A DNA stretch of 8,738 nucleotides from assembly GCA_910588285.1 (NCBI GenBank), contig CAJUQB010000019.1, forward strand, positions 34,451-43,188, written 5' to 3'. Positions 1-6,493 of this stretch are shown in pieces. Each line of letters starts with the position of its first letter. Position 1 is the first letter of the stretch. A program made the position numbers and the translations under genes. Origin of the DNA: an uncultured Lachnospiraceae bacterium (GTDB lineage Bacteria > Bacillota > Clostridia > Lachnospirales > Lachnospiraceae). The notes beneath the pieces were generated by a model, which did not search any database, had not been told where the DNA came from, and worked only from the letters and a program-made list of their open reading frames with translations.

Positions 1-1
1 G

Positions 2-214
2 ATCCAGCCTCAGTTCCAGGAAACGGAGCTTTCCACCATCACCACCATTGTCACACGGTATCACGAGCAGGATACCTGGAAAAGCGACCTGATCTTTTCA
101 GAGGACAGCTTCTCATTGCTTCTTGACATCCTCCAGGAGGCCGGGGAGCTCTCCGCAGTTCCTCCCTATGAGGAGCTGGTAGTCACCAAATACGCAGAAT
201 CCGCTGCAAAATAA
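2..214 (+). CDS. C-terminal end of NMT1/SsuA-type ABC transporter substrate-binding protein (5' end outside window)
   Basis: An open frame enters from the left edge and runs 70 codons to a TAA at 212-214. The C-terminus reads like that of NMT1/THI5/SsuA-type periplasmic binding proteins: a segment TRYHEQDTWKSD, then FSEDSFSLLLDILQEAGEL and PPYEELVVT. In such proteins this helix-rich end follows the second lobe and ends with a short Thr/Asp-rich tail. Members deliver small organic ligands (sulfonates, pyrimidine precursors, nitrate and similar) to an ABC importer, and in Gram-positives they are lipoproteins. The start, signal peptide and ligand site are outside the window, so the substrate cannot be told. 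It is the last gene of its transcription unit, because a hairpin follows within 15 bases. It is convergent with the GH3 gene and probably unrelated to it. The family call rests on a short C-terminal piece. Confidence 0.62.
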   Translation: MQPQFQETELSTITTIVTRYHEQDTWKSDLIFSEDSFSLLLDILQEAGELSAVPPYEELVVTKYAESAAK

Positions 215-228
215 GGCATTTCCGGACA

Positions 229-269
229 GAAGGGCTGCCGCAGGGTATCATATCCTGCAGCAGCCCTTC
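229..269. terminator. Bidirectional hairpin terminator between convergent genes
   Basis: Bases 229-247 pair with 251-269 around a 3-base loop, giving a 19-bp stem with one C/A mismatch (239/259) and one G/T pair (245/253) on the + strand. It begins 15 bases after the + strand stop (214) and lies 10 bases beyond the minus-strand GH3 stop (280-282), the right place to end both units. The T-tract is weak: TTGGTATT on the + side and a TTATTTT about 15 bases away on the minus side. Efficiency is therefore uncertain, but the stem is too long to be chance. Confidence 0.75.
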
Positions 270-279
270 TTGGTATTAC

Positions 280-1635
280 TTACAGCAGTCCGCTCCAATT
301 CATGCCAAAGAAAAACCCGTACCGCCCATGGAACTCATCCTCATAAACAGGATAGTCAAAGGGCGTATCTTCCATATGCCGCTCCAGCCCCTCCATATCC
401 TTGGGAAGTGCAAAGGCTAATCTCCCTGACGGCTCCTCCCGGCCAAAGATCAAATCCAGCATAGCCTGTTTGGAAATGCCACATTCTACAAGTATCGCAT
501 CTGCACAGGGCTCCACCTCTCCCATGACCATCGGATGGTTCATACGGATGCAGGCAATTACCGGCTTGTTCCCCATGGCCTGACGCATTTCCAGGAGATT
601 ATTAAGATCCTGCTCATTGCAGACCACAGAGGTTTTATTTTGGTAGCTTCGATTGCAAAACGCTTCCAGCGGATCTCCTCCTGCAATTGAAACCTCCCTG
701 GCATGTGTGGCTTTGTATGGGCGGTATTGCAGGCTAATGGGCAGGTATCCGTTTCCGCCCTGCTCCACATCAGACCGCAGATACCCGATGCTGTCCGGGC
801 TCTCCATAAACACAATTGCCGCATCTGCCTCTTCCGGAGTCCCTGCCATCTGTGCATATTGAGAAAGCAGTGCGTCAGACACAGGCTGCACCTGGTATGT
901 TGGCAGCTTCCTTGACAGGAAATCAATTTTGTTTTGAATCACACGCCTCGGCACATAGATCTTTATTTTTTCCGAAAGAGGCAGCGTCCCGTTGCGGTTC
1001 TTCAATAGTACTGCTGATTTTAGCTGTGCCGCATATCCGGCTGCACGAGACTGCCCGTCCCTTAGTATGTTCCGGCTCTCCTCCAGATCTACGTAGGGAT
1101 TTTCAAACAGCCCCAGGCGGATCAGCTTCAGCAGAATCCGATATGCCGATTGACGGATGCGGGCCTCAAACTGCTCCTGGCCGTTTTTTCGGATCCCCAG
1201 GCCAAAGGCCTCCATCAGAGTCTTCTGGCTTACTGTCCCCGCAATCTGGTCAATGCCGTTTTCAATCAATATCAGGCATCGCTCGGAGGCAGTAAGGTGC
1301 TCTACACCATAGCATTTCCCTGCAAACTGCTCTACCTGCTGCGGCATATCCTCTGTAATCCCCCAGTCCGTGCAAACAATTCCCTGGTAACCATACTGCC
1401 CCCGCAGCAAATCCTGAATCAAATATTTGTTGTAGGAATTCCCCACCCGTTGGTCACTAAGCTCCTTTGGCAGGCAGGAAACCGTATAATAAGGCATGAC
1501 AGCGGCCGCTTGGCCGGTAGGGCCTTCCAGGCAGAAAGCTCCTTCGGTAAATGGCCTCTGATGCAGCTCAAATTGTCCATTAGGAAAAACCGCATATTTT
1601 CCGTATGCATAATGGGCATCTCTTCCTCCCTCCCC
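280..1635 (-). CDS. GH3 family glycoside hydrolase, C-terminal part (downstream of frameshift)
   Basis: This is the second half of a GH3 hydrolase, in a different frame from its N-terminal half. Homology-like sequence starts right after the G run at 1632-1636 (GGRDAHYAYGKY) and runs to the TAA at 280-282. The first in-frame ATG is at 1497 (MPYYT), which would give a 405-residue piece if it were started alone. The segment carries the GH3 nucleophile motif GIVCTDWG with the Asp codon at 1366-1368. After it come the linker helices, the alpha/beta sandwich domain (LKSAVLLKNRNGTLPL) and an end at RYGFFFGMNWSGLL with no fibronectin-like extension. I saw no good ribosome binding site ahead of 1497, so it is unlikely to be made by itself. 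Frame-corrected, the enzyme is about 727 residues with no signal peptide, so it would act in the cytoplasm on imported oligosaccharides or glycosides. Sugar specificity (beta-glucoside, xyloside or other) cannot be read from the sequence. Confidence 0.8.
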   Translation of the reverse strand, partial: GEGGRDAHYAYGKYAVFPNGQFELHQRPFTEGAFCLEGPTGQAAAVMPYYTVSCLPKELSDQRVGNSYNKYLIQDLLRGQYGYQGIVCTDWGITEDMPQQVEQFAGKCYGVEHLTASERCLILIENGIDQIAGTVSQKTLMEAFGLGIRKNGQEQFEARIRQSAYRILLKLIRLGLFENPYVDLEESRNILRDGQSRAAGYAAQLKSAVLLKNRNGTLPLSEKIKIYVPRRVIQNKIDFLSRKLPTYQVQPVSDALLSQYAQMAGTPEEADAAIVFMESPDSIGYLRSDVEQGGNGYLPISLQYRPYKATHAREVSIAGGDPLEAFCNRSYQNKTSVVCNEQDLNNLLEMRQAMGNKPVIACIRMNHPMVMGEVEPCADAILVECGISKQAMLDLIFGREEPSGRLAFALPKDMEGLERHMEDTPFDYPVYEDEFHGRYGFFFGMNWSGLL

Positions 1636-2464
1636 CGGTTCCTCCGCCGGGCCAGTGCTTCACCATCACCGCCACACTGTCCGTCCCCCATCCGTCCAAA
1701 GCCCCCTCGGTGGTCTGCATCCCATCGCAAAAGGCCTTTGTCAGCCTCTTATTCCAAGAAAGATCCGGCCCGAAGGTATCTACGCTGCGCATCCATCTGG
1801 GTTCTGTTGCCAAGTCAATCTGGGGGCCCAAAAAGGTGGTCACTCCCATCGCCCGCAGCTCCCGGCTCATGATTCGGGCCCCTTCTTTGCAAAGCTCTAC
1901 ATCAAAGGTGCATGCCATCGCCTCCCCCTGGGGCCAGCCGGAAAGCCCTTCTGTCTCCAGCTTGTACTCTGTCCCGTCTCCGACACCATGTCTTGGATCG
2001 CTGGCAAAGCTAATGGGGATTGCCCATGGCTGCTCCTCCGCAATCTCCTGCAGCTCATTGGTCCATTGCGCCGCAGTCATAGGGCTCTCTACCTGGGCCA
2101 TCAGGATATGCCGGACATGCTCCTTTTCTACCAGCTCTCTCTGTTGATCTGTTGTCTCCCAGGGAGCTGCTTTGCTTTTCTCATACTCCTTCCCCTGGTA
2201 ATACTGACAAGGCAGGCCTGTGTTCGTATTGCGGTATGGCACATGCTGATGAGCCGTATATATCATCAGCCCGGCAATCTCCTCCAGGGACAGCCGTCCG
2301 GCCAGGTCTTCGGCTCTTTCCTCCGGACTGTTACGCCAGTCTTCAAAGGGCAGCACCCGGCCGGTCCTGGACATATCCCGGAACCAAAACCCATCCTTTT
2401 CCACTACATTCAGCTCTTTCGTTACAATTTTCGGCCCGCCGCTGTTTTCATAACATCTCAACAC
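1580..2464 (-). CDS. GH3 family glycoside hydrolase, N-terminal part (ends at a frameshift)
   Basis: This is the N-terminal TIM-barrel half of a GH3 enzyme. Landmarks in order are DGFWFRDMSRTGRVLPFEDW, SPEERAEDLAGRLSLEEIAGLM, a substrate-loop segment SFASDPRHGVGDGTEY, GPQIDLATEPRWMR and VMVKHWPGGGTG, the Lys-His motif of the -1 subsite. At a run of five G (1632-1636 on the + strand numbering) the frame changes. The frame then adds 18 unrelated residues and stops at 1580-1582. Dropping one G restores GEGGRDAHYAYGK and the rest of the family sequence. I chose the GTG at 2464 because GAGG sits 8 bases upstream (2473-2476) and the product then begins like known relatives (VLRCYENSGGPKIVTKEL). The frame is open to a TTG at 2497, but that codon lacks a ribosome binding site. 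The gene follows the binding-protein stop by 40 bases in the same operon. The truncated product lacks the nucleophile and would be inactive. Confidence 0.8.
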   Translation of the reverse strand: MLRCYENSGGPKIVTKELNVVEKDGFWFRDMSRTGRVLPFEDWRNSPEERAEDLAGRLSLEEIAGLMIYTAHQHVPYRNTNTGLPCQYYQGKEYEKSKAAPWETTDQQRELVEKEHVRHILMAQVESPMTAAQWTNELQEIAEEQPWAIPISFASDPRHGVGDGTEYKLETEGLSGWPQGEAMACTFDVELCKEGARIMSRELRAMGVTTFLGPQIDLATEPRWMRSVDTFGPDLSWNKRLTKAFCDGMQTTEGALDGWGTDSVAVMVKHWPGGGTGGGRKRCPLCIRKICGFS

Positions 2465-2472
2465 TTTTTTGT

Positions 2473-2476
2473 CCTC
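2473..2476 (-). promoter_or_regulatory. Ribosome binding site deciding the GH3 GTG start
   Basis: GAGG on the minus strand lies 8 bases ahead of the GTG at 2464-2462. The upstream TTG at 2497 has no purine-rich site at the right distance. Confidence 0.5.
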
Positions 2477-2504
2477 ATTTTCAATATTCCGTTTCAAAAT
2501 CCCA

Positions 2505-4100
2505 TTAATTTTGGCCTGCCAGCCATGCGTCCAGCGCCTGCTGATATGTCTCCAGGATCTTTTCCAGGCCTGCCGCCTGCAGATCCCCTACAAATTTTGC
2601 ATAATCTCCTTCCAGATCGGAAGAATTCCCGCTTACCAGTGTTGCATAGGCGCCGCTGATGACATTGTTGACAGCAGTCAGCTCTCCACTGATGGTATCT
2701 ACATTCACAGAGCAGCCATAATATTTGGAAATGCCCGCCGCTTCCATTTCTGCCTTGGAAATCTCTCGGAAATCTCCTCCCTGTCCCTTGGAAGGATATG
2801 CCAGAAACTGGTTTCCCCACAAAAAGTCCCCGCTGCTATAGCTTGCCCCTTCAAGAGCTGCTGCCTCTCCGGCTTCATTTACCTCATAATCCCTTCCTTC
2901 AATGCCCCATACCAGAAGGTTCTCAATCTCCGGATCCGTATACATCAGATTCAGGAACCTTGCCGCCGCCTCCGGCTCCTCTGCCGTCACCGGCACAGAC
3001 CAGCCCCAGCTTCTGGCAGACCCTGTAGTTACCGGTCCCGTGGAAATCTGCAGGCACACCAGATCATAACCGGTAGCCGCTTCCTTTGCCTGCTCTACTC
3101 CAGGCTCGCTAAAGGCTACGTTTGCAAAGGCAACGCCATTTTTTATATTATTGTCTCCGGTATCCTCCGAAATAGCCGCATCCTTATATACATACCCTTT
3201 GTCGTACCAAGCCTTCACAATCTGGATCTCCTTATGAAAGTCCTCCGATTCATACCAGCTGAATACGGTGTCCGCAGCCTCGTCCACGCCTACAATATAG
3301 TAAGAATCCCCAAGCGTATCATAGCCTGAGGCCTGGCTCCAGTCATCGTTCCCTGCCAGGGCAGGCGCCGTTGTAATCACATCCCCGGTTCCGCCCGTAT
3401 TGGCAATCATATAGGATGTCCGCAGCTCCTCCGGAAGGCTGTCCTGTGCATGATACACCTTTTCGAAAATAGCCTCCAGCCCGCTCCAACTGTTGACCGC
3501 TTCCGCTTCCTGGCGAAGTCCCAGCTCATCCAGAACATCCCCCCGCATATATACATACATATTCGAATTCAGGAGACGGAAGCCTGGGACCCCATACAGG
3601 CTGCCTTCCACCTCCATTCCCTTCAAATACGCGCCGACTGTCTCTGTAAGCTGGGGCGCCTCCTTGGAAATCAACTCTGAAATATCCTGCAGCTGGTTCT
3701 GGGATTGGCAGGCATTAAAACCCACACTGCCGAGAGGCGTAATCTGCATCAAATCCACACGTTCGTTCCCTGCCAGCATCAGGCCCATCTGCTCCATGTA
3801 GGAGCTGGCATCCATCAGCGTCAGATTCACATGTACGTTGGCCTTCTCCTCGGCAATGACATTAACGGCATCCTCCACCTCTTTTAAGCCGCCGGTTTCA
3901 CCCAAAGCCAGAGCATACATCTCAACCTCTGTGACCTCTCCTTCACTTTCACTGCCGCCGCTGTCGGCTGCAGTGTCAGCTCCCGCCTGTCCCGGCGTAC
4001 TGCTTCCCTCCCCTTCCACTGTCTCCGAATTCCCGCACCCAGCTGCCAGGGAGATCCCCAGAATGCCTGCTGTCAGCAGTGACACAAATCTTTTCTTCAT
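2505..4100 (-). CDS. Extracellular sugar-binding lipoprotein (family 1 solute-binding protein with DUF3502-like C-terminus)
   Basis: A 531-residue ABC-importer binding protein that would be anchored on the outer face of the membrane. It starts MKKRFVSLLTAGILGISL and has a lipobox LAAGC with the modified Cys at residue 22. A flexible Gly/Ser/Glu-rich linker follows to about residue 58. Two-lobe binding-protein features come next: EKANVHVNLTLMDASSYMEQMGLMLAGNERVDLM near the N-lobe, ETVGAYLKGMEVEGSLYGVPGF, ARFLNLMYTDPEIENLLVWGIEG, and a final ~130 residues resembling the DUF3502 domain, ending ALDAWLAGQN. Such proteins usually serve CUT1-like importers of oligosaccharides or glycosides. The start at 4100 is set by AGGAGG 8 bases upstream. 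The frame stays open to 4235, but that is above the promoter, so the longer form is not made. It is the first gene of an operon with the GH3 enzyme. Unusually, no permease or ATPase genes are next to it. The ligand is unknown. Confidence 0.88.
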   Translation of the reverse strand: MKKRFVSLLTAGILGISLAAGCGNSETVEGEGSSTPGQAGADTAADSGGSESEGEVTEVEMYALALGETGGLKEVEDAVNVIAEEKANVHVNLTLMDASSYMEQMGLMLAGNERVDLMQITPLGSVGFNACQSQNQLQDISELISKEAPQLTETVGAYLKGMEVEGSLYGVPGFRLLNSNMYVYMRGDVLDELGLRQEAEAVNSWSGLEAIFEKVYHAQDSLPEELRTSYMIANTGGTGDVITTAPALAGNDDWSQASGYDTLGDSYYIVGVDEAADTVFSWYESEDFHKEIQIVKAWYDKGYVYKDAAISEDTGDNNIKNGVAFANVAFSEPGVEQAKEAATGYDLVCLQISTGPVTTGSARSWGWSVPVTAEEPEAAARFLNLMYTDPEIENLLVWGIEGRDYEVNEAGEAAALEGASYSSGDFLWGNQFLAYPSKGQGGDFREISKAEMEAAGISKYYGCSVNVDTISGELTAVNNVISGAYATLVSGNSSDLEGDYAKFVGDLQAAGLEKILETYQQALDAWLAGQN

Positions 4101-4108
4101 TACATTTT

Positions 4109-4114
4109 CCTCCT
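4109..4114 (-). promoter_or_regulatory. Ribosome binding site of the sugar-binding lipoprotein
   Basis: A perfect AGGAGG on the minus strand, 8 bases before the ATG at 4100. It fixes the start at MKKRF and not at the more upstream ATG at 4235. Confidence 0.85.
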
Positions 4115-4163
4115 CGTATACAGTCCTCAATCTTGATCGTATGGTTTTAAAATTCATATATTT

Positions 4164-4192
4164 ATTATAGATTTCCACACGGTCCGAGACAA
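4164..4192 (-). promoter_or_regulatory. Sigma-A-type promoter of the binding protein-GH3 operon
   Basis: On the minus strand TTGTCT (4187-4192) and TATAAT (4164-4169) are separated by exactly 17 bases. Transcription would start near 4157, giving a leader of about 57 bases before the ATG at 4100. The -10 is perfect and the -35 matches TTGACA at four of six positions, which fits a promoter helped or controlled by the divergent AraC regulator. Confidence 0.72.
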
Positions 4193-4251
4193 CTCGTTTT
4201 CTTATCCGAATAGGCTCGCTTTCTTCCCTTTTCACCTCTCCTTGCTTCCAT

Positions 4252-4302
4252 TATGTCAAAAATATGAGCTCCGTTTTCTGGATATGGTATTTTTTTGACA
4301 TA
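4252..4302. promoter_or_regulatory. Inverted repeat between divergent genes, candidate operator
   Basis: TATGTCAAAAA (4252-4262) and its exact reverse complement TTTTTGACATA (4292-4302) flank a 29-base centre. The right arm covers a TTGACA that could be a -35 of the regulator gene, and the left arm lies about 60 bases upstream of the -35 of the binding-protein operon. A role as binding site for the AraC-type regulator encoded alongside is inference. AraC sites are more often direct repeats. Confidence 0.35.
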
Positions 4303-4337
4303 TTCTCCTTGCAATTTATACGCTCTTTCTCTATAAT
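4295..4337 (+). promoter_or_regulatory. Overlapping promoters of the AraC-GH39 regulator gene
   Basis: The better candidate is TTGCAA (4309-4314), a 17-base spacer and TATAAT (4332-4337), with a start near 4344. A second is TTGACA (4295-4300), 16 bases and TATACG (4317-4322). Either would place the start of transcription downstream of the ATG at 4264. That supports translation from 4369. Confidence 0.6.
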
Positions 4338-4368
4338 CAAGCTATTACAGGAAAGGATAAAACAAACA

Positions 4369-5925
4369 ATGGAAGAACGTCATGAGATCATTGAATTTCC
4401 CGATAACAGCCCGGTCAAGATTTTCCTGCACAGGCTTGGCAACGTAAACAGACACTGGCACAACAGTCTTGAGATCCTGTTCCTTTTGAGCGGAACCCTC
4501 CATGCGATAGTGGATGATCAGTCTTATCAGCTGAAGGAGGAGGATCTCCTGCTGATCAATAGCAATTCCATTCACAGCCTTTATTCTGAAGGCTGTGAGC
4601 TTGCAGCCTTCCAGATCAACTGCAGCTATTTCAACTGCGATCCCAGACTGCCAGAGCTTTCCTTTGACTGTGTATCCGCCAATTCCAATCCCCAAAAAAC
4701 AGCCTGCCTTGACCGTTTGAAGCACCTGCTGGCCAACCTGCTCAAAATCAATGAGGAACAGGCCAATCCTCTGCTGACCCTTTCTGTCCTGGCCCGGCTT
4801 CTCCATGAGCTGGAATTGCATTTCCCGGCCCCGTCCCCCTCCGGGCATGCAGACCGGAAAAAAAATCTCCAGAAGCTTTCTTCCATGACCGACTATATCC
4901 AAAAGCATTATAAGGACGCTCTGACCCTGACCAGGCTGGCCGAGCATGAGCATTTTTCCGTTTCCTACCTGTCCCGCTTCTTTAAAGAGCAGATGGGAAT
5001 GAACTTTTCTGATTATTACAACTGTATACGTCTGGATTATGCGGTAAATGAGCTGATTACAACCTCGCTCCCCATTGCATCTGTGGCTGCAAACAATGGC
5101 TTTCATGATGTGCGCACTTTTGTTTCCCTGTTCAAAAAGCAGTACCATATGCTGCCCAGTGATTACCGCTCCAGACGCGGGGCATCTCCAGTTCCTGACG
5201 CCTCCATGCCAGAGATCAATTACCTCGCCATTACCAATTCCAATTCTTTAAAAAAGCTTGCAAAATATTTAAAACCAATTCCAGAACTGGTAGAGCCTGC
5301 CGCCCCGGAGCCATCCCGGAGGGTTGACCTGGGCATCCTCTCCCAGAACAAGATAAAAGGGACGCTGCGCCATACGGTCCGCCGACTCTGCTGCATTGGC
5401 AGCACAAGGGATCTCCTCGCGGCCAATGTGCAGCTGCTGCTTAAGCACATCCAAAAGGAAACACCCTTCCAGTACATCCGTTTTCATGGGCTTTTCTCCA
5501 ATGATACCATGATATACGATGAATCCTCTGCCGGAACGCCCTTATTCAGCTTCACCATATTAGATCAGCTGGTGGATTTTCTGCTGGATATTGGCTTAAA
5601 GCCAGTGCTTCAGCTCTCCTTTACTCCCGATGCACTGGCTTCTGATCCTCAAAAATGCGCTTTTTACATGCATTATAATACCAGCAGGCCCAAGGATTAT
5701 GGGAAATGGTGCCTGCTGGTGGAAGCGCTTCTGCGCCATCTGATGGAACGCTATACCAGAAAGGAGGTTTTATCCTGGCCTGTCTTCCTATGGAATGAGC
5801 CGGATACCTCCACCGCCATGTTCGGCTTTGAAACCTATGCACAGTTTTTTGATCTCTATCGTAGTACCTATGAGACCATCCGCGGAGTCCTTTGGCTACT
5901 GGTCGCTGACAGATTATATCTGTGA
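4369..5925 (+). CDS. AraC-family transcriptional regulator fused to a GH39-like domain, truncated by an internal deletion
   Basis: A cytoplasmic DNA-binding regulator, 518 residues as it stands. From MEERHEIIEF it has an N-terminal cupin-like sensor domain (about residues 10-90: HRLGNVNRHWHNSLEILFLLSGTL). It then has a two-helix-turn-helix AraC domain (about 172-265: MTDYIQKHYKDALTLTRLAEH, SVSYLSRFFKEQMGMNFSDYY, ASVAANNGFHDVRTFVSLFKKQYHMLPSDYR). A GH39/XynB-like barrel begins near 280 and keeps the acid/base motif FLWNEPDT (Glu codon 5797-5799). After YRSTYETIR the sequence jumps, and 13 foreign residues precede the TGA at 5923-5925. The rest of GH39 resumes in the +1 frame. The ATG at 4369 is chosen because the promoters lie just upstream and the family begins here; its ribosome site (GGAAAGG, about 12 bases away) is loose. 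It is divergent from the binding protein-GH3 operon and probably controls it. The cupin and both DNA-binding helices are intact, so the shortened protein might still regulate. Confidence 0.85.
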   Translation: MEERHEIIEFPDNSPVKIFLHRLGNVNRHWHNSLEILFLLSGTLHAIVDDQSYQLKEEDLLLINSNSIHSLYSEGCELAAFQINCSYFNCDPRLPELSFDCVSANSNPQKTACLDRLKHLLANLLKINEEQANPLLTLSVLARLLHELELHFPAPSPSGHADRKKNLQKLSSMTDYIQKHYKDALTLTRLAEHEHFSVSYLSRFFKEQMGMNFSDYYNCIRLDYAVNELITTSLPIASVAANNGFHDVRTFVSLFKKQYHMLPSDYRSRRGASPVPDASMPEINYLAITNSNSLKKLAKYLKPIPELVEPAAPEPSRRVDLGILSQNKIKGTLRHTVRRLCCIGSTRDLLAANVQLLLKHIQKETPFQYIRFHGLFSNDTMIYDESSAGTPLFSFTILDQLVDFLLDIGLKPVLQLSFTPDALASDPQKCAFYMHYNTSRPKDYGKWCLLVEALLRHLMERYTRKEVLSWPVFLWNEPDTSTAMFGFETYAQFFDLYRSTYETIRGVLWLLVADRLYL

Positions 5926-6493
5926 ACTGCAGCCATCCTCCCATCTGTTTCACGGCGGCCTTGGACTCTTCGCCTTCCATAACATTCCCAAGCCGCCCTA
6001 TCATACGCTCCGCTTCCTGTTCCGTCTGGGGGATCTGCTGATTGACCGGGGTGACGGCTGGTTTGCTGCCAAAGATACCGACAGAGGAGAAATACAGATA
6101 ATATTTTACAATTACTGCCATTATACCCATCTTTTCTCCTCCGGGGAGAATTTTGACTTAAGTCATACCAACCGCTATACCATTTTCTCCCATCCTCAGA
6201 AGCTGCAGTTCTCCCTGTCCCTTACGGATTTGGCAGCTCCTGCTTACCGGATCAGGGAGGAATTCGTAAACCGGCAGCATGGGTCTGCCTATGACAACTG
6301 GCTGTCCATGGGAGCCTGCGAACAGCTTACCCCAGAGGAAATAAATGTCCTGCGCGAGACCTCCCGGCCCGGTATGTGGATTCACCGGGAAGTCCCGGTA
6401 TGCCAGAGGCTGGATCTGGAGGTAATCTTAGAGCCTTTTGAGGTCCGTCTGGTGACCTTACACCCCTTAGATTCCCCCTGGGAAGCCTTATAA
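5882..6493 (+). pseudogene. Out-of-frame GH39 C-terminal remnant of the AraC-GH39 regulator
   Basis: In the frame one base ahead of the regulator, coding sequence resumes at AESFGYWSLTDYICEL and runs to the TAA at 6491-6493. It matches the end of AraC-GH39 regulators: the last barrel strands (FGYWSLTDY), FHGGLGLFAFHNIPKPPYHTLRFL and a beta-rich tail (DRGEIQIIFYNYCHY, REVPVCQRLDLEVILEPFEVRLVTLHPL). The frame is open from an ATG at 5795, but the residues from there to 5881 are a shadow of the upstream gene. No ribosome site was seen, so it is probably not translated alone. The stretch normally between YETIR and this point, about 90-130 residues including the nucleophile Glu motif (HxTEW), is missing. 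The estimate rests on remembered family architecture. Confidence 0.75.

Noticed and set aside
1655..2659. Long + strand open frame (334 codons) opposite the GH3 and binding-protein genes
   Set aside because: It crosses the boundary of two well-supported minus-strand genes, has no family-like motifs or ribosome site, and its composition is that of an antisense shadow.
2469..3329. + strand open frame of 286 codons opposite the binding-protein gene
   Set aside because: It is antisense to a clear lipoprotein gene, with no recognisable domain or start signal.
4101..4235. N-terminal extension of the binding protein to an ATG at 4235
   Set aside because: It would precede the lipoprotein signal peptide with 45 charged residues and starts upstream of the promoter at 4164-4192.
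4237..4312. Exact 9-base direct repeat TCTCCTTGC at 4237-4245 and 4304-4312 as a regulator binding pair
   Set aside because: It is short and pyrimidine-rich, and the 67-base offset is not a whole number of helical turns; a chance match is quite possible.
4264..4368. N-terminal extension of the regulator to an ATG at 4264
   Set aside because: It overlaps both candidate promoters and the inverted repeat, and the family starts at about MEERHEIIEF.
4345..5148. Minus-strand open frame of 267 codons inside the regulator gene
   Set aside because: It lies opposite the cupin and AraC domains, has no motif or promoter, and overlaps the regulator's own promoter region.
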